60,196 nucleotides of DNA from CAYQPF01 sp964419225 (GTDB lineage: Bacteria > Cloacimonadota > Cloacimonadia > Cloacimonadales > CAYQPF01), in contig CAYQPF010000013.1 of the NCBI GenBank assembly GCA_964419225.1, forward strand, positions 1-60,196, written 5' to 3'. Position 1 is the first letter of the stretch; each line of letters starts with the position of its first letter. Made by a program: the position numbers and the translations under genes. Below are positions 23,226-31,506 of this stretch, piece by piece. The notes below the pieces were generated by a model. The model was not told the origin of the DNA. It made no database searches and worked only from the letters and a program-made list of their open reading frames with translations.

Positions 23226-24485
23226 TTACTTTTGCAGAAATTCTATTAATTCGTTCAGAAGCATTTCTGTTTCTTCACCGGTTTTCATATTTTTCAATTT
23301 AGCCTTTGCATCATTCAATTCCTGCTCTCCCATTACGAGAGTGTATTCTGCTCCTGACTTATCTGCAGCCTTCATCTGAGCTTTTAAGGAATTCTTTTCC
23401 ACATCTATGTCTGCATAAATGCCTTGGAATCTCAACTTCGACAAAAAATTGATACAATAGGTTTTTGCTTCAGCTCCTAATGCCACAAGAAAGATTTTAG
23501 GATTTTTGTTATATTCAGGCAGCAATCCTTCCTGCTCCAGGGACATCAATAATCTGGTAACCCCGCCGGCAAAACCAATTGCTGCTGTATCTTTACCACC
23601 AATATCACCGATCAGCCCATTATATCTGCCACCACCACCAAGAGCATTCTGTGCACCTAAATTGTGATTCACGAATTCGAAGGCAGTCTGAGAATAATAG
23701 TCCAGTCCCCGCACAATTTTAGCATTGACCTTGAAAGGAATTTCCATCATCTTCAAATAGTCCTGAACACTTGCAAAATGAACTTTACATTCTTCATCCA
23801 GGTATTCCAGCATTGAGGGGGCCTGAGCAGCTATCTTCTTGCATCCGGGTATTTTGCAATCCAAAAGTCTCTTGGGATTTTTCGTGATCCTGTTTTGACA
23901 ATCCGGGCATAATTCAGGCAAATGAGGTTGAAAATAGTCCACCAAAACCTGATTAAATACAACTGAACAATTCTTACAGCCTATGCTGTTGATCTCTACT
24001 TCAAAATTAGTCAGACCAAAACTCTTCAAGAAAGTATAAAACATAGCAATAACTTCTGCATCTACAAATGGGTTGTTACTGCCAATTGCTTCGATCCCAT
24101 ACTGAGAAAATTGGCGTGTCCGCCCTGCCTGAGGTCTGTCATAACGAAACATTGGTCCCCAGTAATAAACTTTCAGTAAATTCGTGCTGGCTCCAAAATT
24201 ATTCTCCACATAACTTCTCACTACAGAAGCTGTTCCCTCTGGTCTCAAGGCAAAAACCCTGCCTTTACGATCTGTGAATTTATACATTTCTTTCTGAACT
24301 ATGTCTGAAGAATCGCCGACAGATCTCTCAAACAAATCTGCCTGCTCAAATATAGGTGTAATTATTTCCTGATAGCCAAACAACTCTGCAATTTCCCGAA
24401 ATCTCTTCTCAACAAACTGCCATTTATAACTGTCTTTGGGTAAAACATCAAAAGTTCCCCGCGGAAGTGTGTATTTCAATTCCAT
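23226..24485 (-). CDS. hisS: Histidine--tRNA ligase
   Basis: A class II aminoacyl-tRNA synthetase of about 419 residues, normal for HisRS. Motif 1 lies around YQEIITPIFEQADLFERSVGD, motif 2 is ALRPEGTASVVRSY with FRYDRPQAGRTRQFSQYGIEAIG, the histidine A motif is RGLDYYSQTAFEF, and motif 3 is GGGGRYNGL with GFAGGVTRL. A C-terminal anticodon-binding domain follows (KIFLVALGAEAK to the end). A CxxC...CxxC-type insertion (CKNC, CPDCQN, CKIPGC) around residues 175-220 may bind zinc. I take the ATG at 24485; an in-frame TTG two codons earlier is less likely. First gene of hisS-rmlA-methyltransferase. Confidence 0.97.
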   Translation of the reverse strand: MELKYTLPRGTFDVLPKDSYKWQFVEKRFREIAELFGYQEIITPIFEQADLFERSVGDSSDIVQKEMYKFTDRKGRVFALRPEGTASVVRSYVENNFGASTNLLKVYYWGPMFRYDRPQAGRTRQFSQYGIEAIGSNNPFVDAEVIAMFYTFLKSFGLTNFEVEINSIGCKNCSVVFNQVLVDYFQPHLPELCPDCQNRITKNPKRLLDCKIPGCKKIAAQAPSMLEYLDEECKVHFASVQDYLKMMEIPFKVNAKIVRGLDYYSQTAFEFVNHNLGAQNALGGGGRYNGLIGDIGGKDTAAIGFAGGVTRLLMSLEQEGLLPEYNKNPKIFLVALGAEAKTYCINFLSKLRFQGIYADIDVEKNSLKAQMKAADKSGAEYTLVMGEQELNDAKAKLKNMKTGEETEMLLNELIEFLQK

Positions 24486-24694
24486 TTCCAACCATCCTTA
24501 TTTTACTAAGTTTTTATTTTTTTAATAATTCCACTCCCTTTTTTGTGCTTTTTGTGGCTGTTACACCTTTTTGAGTGGACTCTTCAATCCAATGAAACAA
24601 GTTAAGCCATTTTTGCAAGCTTTTTTCTTTTAACCCTAAATCAACAAGGGTTAATGGCAGCTAGAAATCCCTTACCTTCAAAAACCTGTTATGC

Positions 24695-25801
24695 CTAATT
24701 CCTTTTGAAATACAGATCCATCGCTTCTTTCAAAGATGTTTTGTCGATAGTATGTCCACCTTTAAACTCTTTAAAGGTAAGATTATATCCATATTTTTCC
24801 AGTACTTCTTTTGCTTTCATCCCCGAATCAAATGGTACAGCTTTATCATCCTTACCATGTGCAATAAAAACATTCAATTCTTTTCCTTTCTTAAGCACTT
24901 TTTCAGGTAGAAATTCTGTCATTAATCCACCACCAAAGCCGATAATTCCTGTAAACTCTTTGGCATTTTCGATGCCCATCAGCAATGACATAAAGCACCC
25001 TTGCGAAAAACCAAATAAATAGGTGTTCTCTGTATTATATTTCTTCTGAAGTTCCTTCTTCAGATTAATCAACCCTACTTTCAAATCTCTGTAAGACTTC
25101 TCCATGATATCGCTACTGTCCGAAACCATCGGTGCCCAACTGAAGCCCTGTTTTCCTGCTCCCGGCAGAATATACGGAGCTTCTGGAAACACCACGATAC
25201 AATCATATGCTGCCATAAATTTATGCAGCTTGGCAAAATCGCTTATATTGTCACCATAACCATGTAGTCCGATGATTAGATCATAAGTCATTTGCGGATC
25301 ATAATTCCTGGGAAAGAATACCTTATACATCAAGTAGGACTTGACTGCATAAAATTCTTCTAATCCGGCATCCTTCTTTATTTCCGCATTCCATTTCTGC
25401 AAACTGTCCATCGCAGATTTAAATTCAATACTCGCTCTAACTTTATTAAAATCAGTATCCTGACTGATGTGCCCCAAGTTCTGAAATCCTGCTTTATAGG
25501 ATTTGAGCAAAACTTTTGCTGCTAAATCCGGCTGATTCTTCAAGCCATAACAGCAGGCCAGATTATACAAGGGATTACTTTCATTAGGTTTGAATTGGAG
25601 GTAATAAAGATAGTTTTTAATGGATGTATCATAATCATTAGCCTGATATGCACGATTTGCTTCATTCAAATATTGATCCAAATTGATTTCTTTGATTAGG
25701 CCGATATCATCCGGATTAATCTTGGCTGGTGCATCATAAAACTGACCAAACGCCAGAACGATAAAACTCCAACATAATAAAAAAAGCATACTTTTCTTCA
25801 T
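24695..25801 (-). CDS. Secreted TPR plus alpha/beta-hydrolase (phospholipase/carboxylesterase-like)
   Basis: 368 residues with a signal peptide (MKKSMLFLLCWSFIVLAFG). Residues ~35-110 form TPR helices (AYQANDYDTSIKNYLYYLQF, NPLYNLACCYGLKNQPDLAA). Residues ~155-368 are an alpha/beta-hydrolase of the phospholipase/carboxylesterase type: oxyanion-loop IGLHGYGDN, nucleophile Ser266 in LFGFSQGCF, acid in HGKDDKAVP (Asp ~317) and His in GGHTID (~349). It probably cleaves an ester of a lipid or polysaccharide outside the inner membrane. It begins 17 nt after the cysteine-rich gene upstream, so the pair is likely an operon. AGGAGG precedes the ATG. Confidence 0.87.
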   Translation of the reverse strand: MKKSMLFLLCWSFIVLAFGQFYDAPAKINPDDIGLIKEINLDQYLNEANRAYQANDYDTSIKNYLYYLQFKPNESNPLYNLACCYGLKNQPDLAAKVLLKSYKAGFQNLGHISQDTDFNKVRASIEFKSAMDSLQKWNAEIKKDAGLEEFYAVKSYLMYKVFFPRNYDPQMTYDLIIGLHGYGDNISDFAKLHKFMAAYDCIVVFPEAPYILPGAGKQGFSWAPMVSDSSDIMEKSYRDLKVGLINLKKELQKKYNTENTYLFGFSQGCFMSLLMGIENAKEFTGIIGFGGGLMTEFLPEKVLKKGKELNVFIAHGKDDKAVPFDSGMKAKEVLEKYGYNLTFKEFKGGHTIDKTSLKEAMDLYFKRN

Positions 25802-25818
25802 GATTCCTCCTATTTATC

Positions 25819-26448
25819 TTACTTAAAAATACTAAAATCCATTTTGCAAAACAGTTTGAAAGCATTACCTTCCATTTTTGCCGATCCTTTATAAACAGGA
25901 ACACCATTTACTGCTGTGAGTAAATCGCAGTACTGTTTGAATAAAACAACTACATCATCATTTTCTGCATTGTTAAACCTTAAATGTATCTTCCAGGTTT
26001 TCCCCGGCAATTTCTCAAAATGATAGAGTATCCCCAAAGAAGCCAGATTCTCAACAATTTCCTCATACTGCGGATAAAGACTATTTTTACTCTTTTTGAC
26101 AATATTGGCTATCGTCTTATGATCATCCACATCGATACTTGCCAGAACCAAAGACTTTTGCTCTCCTTCTGATATTTTTCCTTTAGTGCCAATTACCCAC
26201 ATCAAAATAAAATAATGATCCAGAGTAATGTTTTGTTGAATCTTCATAGAACAACAGGAAGTACCTAGTGTTGGATATGCAATTAAATAATCATAAAGCA
26301 TTTCCAGAGTTTTTAGCTTTTTCCTGGACCATAGTATTTTAGCAGGAAAAGGAGTAAATTTAGGCTTTACGATTGCTTTACTTACCTTATCTCCCGCACT
26401 TGTACAATGCCCGCAATTACTTCCGCATCCTTCTGTATCATCTTTCAT
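25819..26448 (-). CDS. Hypothetical protein with a cysteine-rich N-terminus
   Basis: 209 residues, not recognised. The first 16 residues hold CGSNCGHC, a compact cysteine cluster able to bind metal. A second pair CC lies at TLGTSCCSMK. The middle (~75-140) has alternating helices (ILMWVIGTKGKISEGEQKSLVL, HKTIANIVKKSKNSLYPQYEEIVENLASLGILYHF) reminiscent of a winged-helix, and the rest is beta-rich. No signal peptide, no membrane segment. GGGGG precedes the ATG. It is divergent from the regulator at 26570 and 17 nt ahead of the hydrolase gene. A metal-dependent role is only a suggestion. Confidence 0.7.
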   Translation of the reverse strand: MKDDTEGCGSNCGHCTSAGDKVSKAIVKPKFTPFPAKILWSRKKLKTLEMLYDYLIAYPTLGTSCCSMKIQQNITLDHYFILMWVIGTKGKISEGEQKSLVLASIDVDDHKTIANIVKKSKNSLYPQYEEIVENLASLGILYHFEKLPGKTWKIHLRFNNAENDDVVVLFKQYCDLLTAVNGVPVYKGSAKMEGNAFKLFCKMDFSIFK

Positions 26449-26513
26449 TTGACCCCCAAACTAGTAAAAGCATTGCTGAAATGTACAAAATTTGTCAATT
26501 AAGAAAAAAAGAG

Positions 26514-26541
26514 TTGACTTGAATATCTTATCCAGTAATTT
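26514..26541 (+). promoter_or_regulatory. Possible sigma-70-type promoter for the CheY-MFS-ABC-F operon
   Basis: TTGACT at 26514-26519 and TAATTT at 26536-26541 with a 16-bp spacer, 28 bp upstream of the regulator start. A weak match in AT-rich DNA. Confidence 0.3.
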
Positions 26542-26569
26542 CAAAATAGAGATTATAAGTGAGAGTGAT

Positions 26570-26947
26570 ATGATAAGAATATTAGTTATTGATGATGAAG
26601 AGCAAATTTGCTCGTTGATTTCGATGATGTTGGAAGAAAATGGTTATAAGGTAGAAACTGCCAACAATGGTAACGAAGCTATCAAAAAATTTACCGAAAA
26701 ACCTTTCGATTTGATTATCACCGATTTAATGATGCCTGAAAAAGAAGGCTTGGAAACTATTATAGATTTGAAAGAAATCTATCCGGCTGTCAAAATTATT
26801 GCCATGTCCGGTGGGCTTCGTAATCAGGATGTTGATTTTCTTAAAACTGCCAAAATCTTTGGTGCAAGTATTACTCTTCGCAAACCTTTCAATACCCAAA
26901 CACTCTTGAATGCTGTAAATGAAGTCCTGCAAAATCCCGTTACATGA
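26570..26947 (+). CDS. Single-domain response regulator (CheY-like)
   Basis: 125 residues consisting only of a receiver domain: acidic pair IDDEEQ, phospho-acceptor Asp in LIITDLMMPEKEG, Ser/Thr switch in IIAMSGG and the lysine in LRKPFN. No output domain, so it would act by protein-protein contact or as a phosphate relay. I start it at MIRILVIDDEE, because a longer TTG-started form adds 26 unconvincing residues. Its stop overlaps the MFS gene by 4 nt (ATGA), an unusual partnership. No kinase is encoded beside it. Confidence 0.9.
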   Translation: MIRILVIDDEEQICSLISMMLEENGYKVETANNGNEAIKKFTEKPFDLIITDLMMPEKEGLETIIDLKEIYPAVKIIAMSGGLRNQDVDFLKTAKIFGASITLRKPFNTQTLLNAVNEVLQNPVT

Positions 26948-28215
26948 AATTAAATTCCACTGAAAAAAACACTCTATTCTGGCTTTTAGTATCCACCTTT
27001 TTTAGCTCTCTAATAGTCACTCTTTCCACTATCCAGGATATTATCGCTAAAAAAGCTTTGCATAGCTTAGACTGGCAGTTGACTCTTTTGGCTATGATCT
27101 GGCCTTTATCCAACTTCTTCTCCATCTGGTGGGGTAAGATTCTCGAAAGAAGCAGAATCAAAACCAAATATTTCCTTATTGTCGCTTTTCTCGGCAGACT
27201 TGTTTTGGTCTTTGGTCTGTGGGTTAGCAATATGAGTGAATTTATTCTATTACTTACTGTCGTTTATTTTTTCAGTTCCCTCTTAATACCAGCACTGAAC
27301 TCTCTTTATCAAACCAATTTCCGCAAAGAGATCCGGGGTAAATTATTCGGTTATACCGTCAGTCTGGGAACCCTTTTAAGCATGATCACGACTTATTTTG
27401 CCGGGCATCTTCTGGATGTGAATGAACAATTTTACAGACAGTTTCTCTTGTTTGCCGGGATCAGCGGATGTCTCAGTTGTCTGGTACTACCTCTGATCAA
27501 GAATACTAAAATTGATGAAGCAAGTGTTGTTCACGCTCCCTTATCCTTTAAAGAAGTCTTTCTTTCTCCCATTACCCGTTCTATGCAATTAATGAAATCG
27601 AATAAAGAATTTGCAATATTTGAAAGGAATTTCTCTCTATATGGTATGGGCTTTATTATGGTTATTCCCGTAATTCCCATCTATCTCGTAGAGCATCTGC
27701 ACTTGAATTATACCAATACTTTCATTGCCAAAGGCGTTATATCTCAAGTCGGCATACTCCTTTTATCTCCTTTCTTCGGTAAACTTCTGGATCGCAAAGA
27801 TGTATTTCATTTCACTTCTCTTGTCTTTGCCCTGCTGATGTTCTACCCTCTCGGCTTCATTGCCTCTATAGCTTTCCACTCCTTCGCTTTGAAGGTTGCT
27901 TTTGTTTATCTTGCTTATTTATTATTCGGAGTTGCCATGTCCGGAGTTAATATTGCCTGGTCCATGGGCTCTATCAGCTTTGCCGGTAAAGAAGATGCCT
28001 CCATGTTTCAAAGTGTGCACGTAACTCTGACAGGCGTACGAGGCCTGATTGCACCCTTCCTCGGCTTTATTATCCTGCGTACCTTTGGTTTAACCTCTGT
28101 CTTTGTCGTGGCTTTTCTGTTTCTGGCTACAGCATCCTTCCTCAGCTACAAACAATACAAATGTAAAAAAAATAACCTCGACTCCTGCAGAGGATGGAAT
28201 TGGTTTTGGAATTAA
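26944..28215 (+). CDS. Major facilitator superfamily transporter
   Basis: 423 residues with about twelve membrane helices in two halves. The first half has WPLSNFFSIWWGKILERSRIKTKYFLIVAFLGR, the family's helix 2-3 loop pattern, and the second has LLLSPFFGKLLDRKDVFHFTSLVFAL at the equivalent place. Substrate not identifiable; drug or metabolite efflux is common. Its start overlaps the CheY-like gene (ATGA), and its stop is directly followed by the ABC-F ATPase ATG. The three genes are translationally coupled. Confidence 0.88.
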   Translation: MKLNSTEKNTLFWLLVSTFFSSLIVTLSTIQDIIAKKALHSLDWQLTLLAMIWPLSNFFSIWWGKILERSRIKTKYFLIVAFLGRLVLVFGLWVSNMSEFILLLTVVYFFSSLLIPALNSLYQTNFRKEIRGKLFGYTVSLGTLLSMITTYFAGHLLDVNEQFYRQFLLFAGISGCLSCLVLPLIKNTKIDEASVVHAPLSFKEVFLSPITRSMQLMKSNKEFAIFERNFSLYGMGFIMVIPVIPIYLVEHLHLNYTNTFIAKGVISQVGILLLSPFFGKLLDRKDVFHFTSLVFALLMFYPLGFIASIAFHSFALKVAFVYLAYLLFGVAMSGVNIAWSMGSISFAGKEDASMFQSVHVTLTGVRGLIAPFLGFIILRTFGLTSVFVVAFLFLATASFLSYKQYKCKKNNLDSCRGWNWFWN

Positions 28216-30090
28216 ATGAAAACTGAAAATATAATATCTCTGGAAAATATCACCAAACAATACCCCGATAAAATCCTCTGGGAAGAATCCTCCTTCGGTA
28301 TTCACAAGGGAGATAAAATCGGCCTCATGGGTGTCAACGGCTGCGGTAAAACTACTTTCCTGAAAATCCTCACCGGGAAAGAACATCCCGACTCAGGTAC
28401 TATCACTGTTCAAAATAATCTTAAAATCGGCTACCTCTGCCAAATTCCTGAACTCGATCAGCAACTCTCTATCTACGAACAAATTTATCACTCTGATAAT
28501 CCCGAATTCCAACTCCTTAGAGAATACAATAAACTTATCGAAACTGCCAGTCTATACCCGCATGACGAATTCATGCTTCTTCAACAAAAACTCATGGATG
28601 AAATGGAAAGAAAACAGGTCTGGGGTATTGAAGTCAGAGCCAAAAGCGTTCTCAATCGGCTTGGCTTCGATGATATCACAAAAAAAATAGCAACTCTTTC
28701 CGGCGGACAAAAACGCCGGGTCGATCTGGCTCAGGTTATCATCGACGAACCTGACTTGCTTATTCTCGATGAACCTACCAATCATCTCGATATGGATACC
28801 ATCGAATGGCTCCAGGAATTCCTCATTAATTTCAAGGGTACAATCATCTTTGTTACTCATGACAGGTATTTCCTCGATGCTGTGTCCAATATGATCATGG
28901 AGATCGACAGTGGAAAAATCAGGTTTTATGAAGGTAATTATTCCTATTATCTGGAACGGAAACAACTGGAACTCGTCGATCTGCAAAGAAAAGAAACCCG
29001 CCGTAAAGCCCAGCTCTCCAAAGAATTGAAATGGCTCAACAGAGGTGCCAAAGCCAGAGCCACCAAACCTAAAGATCATATAGAAAGAGTTAAAGAACTC
29101 ATCGATAAATCTTACCTTACCGAAAATCAGGAACTGGATATCTCCTTCCAAACCAAACGCTTCGGCAAAACTATTCTCGAAATTAAAAACATTACTTTCG
29201 GATATGATAAACCTTTACTCAAAAACTTCTCTCATGTCTTTCAAAAATTCGAAAGAATCGGTGTCATTGGTAAAAATGGCTGTGGGAAAACTTCTCTGCT
29301 TAAAACTGTTTTGGGTGAACTCGAACCCCTGGAAGGAAATATCAAGGTCGGTGCGAATACCGTCTTTTCCTACTACCGTCAGGAAGATAAAGACATGGAT
29401 CCCAAACTGACTGTCCTCGAGTATATCCAGCAGCAGGCAGAATTCATTCGTACCAAGGATGGAGTTCAACATTCCGCCTCCGATATGCTCGATAAATTCC
29501 TCTTCTCCGGTAAAACCCAATATTCTAAACTCGGCAGCCTCTCTGGCGGTGAAAAGAAAAGACTCAACCTTCTCAGATCCCTCATGTTCGGCTCAAATTT
29601 CATTATTCTGGACGAACCTACCAACGATCTGGATATTCGTACTCTGGAGATTCTTGAAGACTATCTGGATGCCTATGACGGCTGTTTACTCGTCGTCTCA
29701 CATGACAGATTCCTTCTGGATCGGGTTACAGACTTTCTGTTCATCTTTGAAGAGGGAAATGGTGTACGCAAATTCCCAGGAAACTATTCGGATTATCTGC
29801 TCGTAAAACGCTATTATGAAGAAGAAAAAGAACGAAAACCGGAAGTCAAACGCGAAATTACCCGGGCCGTAAAGAAGATGTCCTACAAAGACAGTCGCGA
29901 ATTGGAACTTGTGCATCAGAAAATTGAGGAACTCGAAGGTACAAAACTCGCTCTTAACAACAAACTGGCCACAGAATCTGCCACCCTTACTTTAGATGAT
30001 TATTCTGCCATCTCCAACCAATTGAACTCTATCGAAGATGAACTCATAGAACTCCTCATCAAATGGGAAGAACTGGAAAGTAAAGTATAA
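28216..30090 (+). CDS. uup: ABC-F family ATPase (Uup type)
   Basis: 624 residues with two ABC domains and no membrane segment, the ABC-F layout. Domain 1: GVNGCGKTT, signature LSGGQKRRVDLAQV, DEPTNHLDMDT. The interdomain linker (~240-310) is basic and helical. Domain 2: GKNGCGKTS, LSGGEKKRLNLLRSL, DEPTNDLDIRT. A C-terminal coiled coil (~540-624, KMSYKDSRELELVHQKIEELE to the end) identifies the Uup subgroup. These proteins bind ribosomes or branched DNA. No spacer separates it from the MFS stop codon, and no strong ribosome-binding site is visible, so it depends on coupling. Antibiotic-resistance ABC-F is an alternative. Confidence 0.9.
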   Translation: MKTENIISLENITKQYPDKILWEESSFGIHKGDKIGLMGVNGCGKTTFLKILTGKEHPDSGTITVQNNLKIGYLCQIPELDQQLSIYEQIYHSDNPEFQLLREYNKLIETASLYPHDEFMLLQQKLMDEMERKQVWGIEVRAKSVLNRLGFDDITKKIATLSGGQKRRVDLAQVIIDEPDLLILDEPTNHLDMDTIEWLQEFLINFKGTIIFVTHDRYFLDAVSNMIMEIDSGKIRFYEGNYSYYLERKQLELVDLQRKETRRKAQLSKELKWLNRGAKARATKPKDHIERVKELIDKSYLTENQELDISFQTKRFGKTILEIKNITFGYDKPLLKNFSHVFQKFERIGVIGKNGCGKTSLLKTVLGELEPLEGNIKVGANTVFSYYRQEDKDMDPKLTVLEYIQQQAEFIRTKDGVQHSASDMLDKFLFSGKTQYSKLGSLSGGEKKRLNLLRSLMFGSNFIILDEPTNDLDIRTLEILEDYLDAYDGCLLVVSHDRFLLDRVTDFLFIFEEGNGVRKFPGNYSDYLLVKRYYEEEKERKPEVKREITRAVKKMSYKDSRELELVHQKIEELEGTKLALNNKLATESATLTLDDYSAISNQLNSIEDELIELLIKWEELESKV

Positions 30091-30103
30091 TTTCCTATCC
30101 CGC

Positions 30104-30148
30104 GTCCATTTTGTCCAGATAGTCCATAAAGTCCATTTAGTCCATTCC
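30104..30148. repeat. GTCCAT array 3' of the ABC-F gene
   Basis: Imperfect 9-10-nt units (GTCCATTTT, GTCCAGATA, GTCCATAAA, GTCCATTTA, GTCCATTCC) between the ABC-F stop and the convergent glycosylase gene. Same family as 5276-5329. Confidence 0.7.
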
Positions 30149-30179
30149 CTCAAAACCATCTGTTTTCTATTTCCCATGT

Positions 30180-31331
30180 TTATTGCACTACTTCTTCACA
30201 TCCATTAAACTTGGCAAATGCTTCCAGTACTTTCTGAAATCTATTATCAAATGCTGATGTTACTTTAAATCCCGGTTCAAAATAAAGTTTGCGAATAACT
30301 AATATTCCTTCTTTTCTATCTGCTTTAGCATCCAGTCTACCCACAAATTTATTCTTCCAAAGAATCGGTAAAACAAAATAACCATATTTCCGCTTTGCTT
30401 CCGGGACATAGCATTCCAGAGTATAATCAAAGTCGAAGATTTCCTTCAGTTTTTTTCGGTTAATGATCAGATTATCGAAAGGTGAAAGAAGATATACCTG
30501 GTTCTCTAACTTTGTTTCCCGATTCAGATAGTCCGGATAGGTATAATAGACACATTTTTCAAAACCTTCCACCTCTACTTTTATTATCTCCTTACTCTCA
30601 CACATTACAGGTAAAACCTTTTTAACTTCGGCCTTGTGCCTGGTAAACATATTGAAATTTATCTCCTGTTCTGAAACAACTCCATGTGCTTCAATTGCCC
30701 GGCGAACCTGAAACTCTCCCATCTCCAAAGCAGTCGGAACCGTGATATCAATATGAACAGGTAAAACCCTTTCCGTGAGATCATATACTCTCTGAAACTT
30801 CCTTCTCTCAGTCACCATCAGTTTCCCGCTCCAGAATAAGAGTTCCAGAGCAATCTTAGCCGGCTTCCAGTTCCACCAGCCAACGTCACCTTTTTTTCTT
30901 GTGGGTGCTGCAAAACTGGCTGAATTTAAAGGTCCTTCTTCTTTGACTTTATTATAGACCAGATCCATTACTTCACCGTGATCTTTGAACCATTTACCTT
31001 CCCAGCCATTCTCCTGAGGAATAGTATCCATGCGGGGCCGGTAAAACCTGTATTCATCCATCGGCAGATAGGAAGCAGCATGACCCCAGTATTCAAAAAT
31101 AAGACGGTCTTTCTGCAGTTCATCTAAATACTCCGGTTTATATTCCGGCATCCGGTTCCATAGAGTGTGGTGATGTGCCCGTTCGACTACCTGCAGTGTG
31201 TCGATCTGGATATATCCCAGACGTTGGATTATCTCCAGAACTCTGTCTTTCCCTTTTCTTCCTTTGGGAAAATCCAATTGCCTCGCTATATGCAGGTTCT
31301 GCATTAATTCTTTGGAAATCTTTTCAGACAT
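30180..31331 (-). CDS. YcaQ/AlkZ-like winged-helix DNA glycosylase homologue
   Basis: 383 residues of the HTH_42 (AlkZ-like) family, made of winged-helix domains. The family's catalytic loop is present as GYIQIDTLQVV, the Q-hydrophobic-D form seen in the YcaQ subgroup (AlkZ itself has Q-x-Q). Following conserved parts are ERAHHHTLWNRMPEY, EYWGHAASYLP, GDVGWWNWKPAKIALELLFWSG and LLSPFDNLIINR. Characterised YcaQ members unhook interstrand crosslinks and remove alkylated bases. Not part of an operon: convergent with the ABC-F gene and 175 bp downstream of any other minus-strand gene. GGGAG precedes the start. Confidence 0.85.
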   Translation of the reverse strand: MSEKISKELMQNLHIARQLDFPKGRKGKDRVLEIIQRLGYIQIDTLQVVERAHHHTLWNRMPEYKPEYLDELQKDRLIFEYWGHAASYLPMDEYRFYRPRMDTIPQENGWEGKWFKDHGEVMDLVYNKVKEEGPLNSASFAAPTRKKGDVGWWNWKPAKIALELLFWSGKLMVTERRKFQRVYDLTERVLPVHIDITVPTALEMGEFQVRRAIEAHGVVSEQEINFNMFTRHKAEVKKVLPVMCESKEIIKVEVEGFEKCVYYTYPDYLNRETKLENQVYLLSPFDNLIINRKKLKEIFDFDYTLECYVPEAKRKYGYFVLPILWKNKFVGRLDAKADRKEGILVIRKLYFEPGFKVTSAFDNRFQKVLEAFAKFNGCEEVVQ

Positions 31332-31435
31332 TATTCTCCCTTATTCCATTCAATTTATATTCTTAACAGATCATTGAATGCTAAACTAGTATTAAAAATC
31401 AGACGGCAATTACTCAGATAACTGCCTGTCAATTA

Positions 31436-31493
31436 TCCTCTTGAGAGGAGTACCCGCGGAGCGGGGGAGGTGTGTCACATCCCGCCTTTTTTT
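31436..31493. repeat. GC-rich stacked hairpins ending in a T-run
   Basis: In AT-rich surroundings: TCCTCT-TG-AGAGGA (31436-31449), CCCGC-GGA-GCGGG (31453-31465), then GCGGG...CCCGC (31461-31485) followed by seven T on the plus strand. The T-run would make a plus-strand terminator, yet both flanking genes are on the minus strand. It looks like an inserted repeat. Confidence 0.5.
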
Positions 31494-31506
31494 GCAAATT
31501 CATTAC

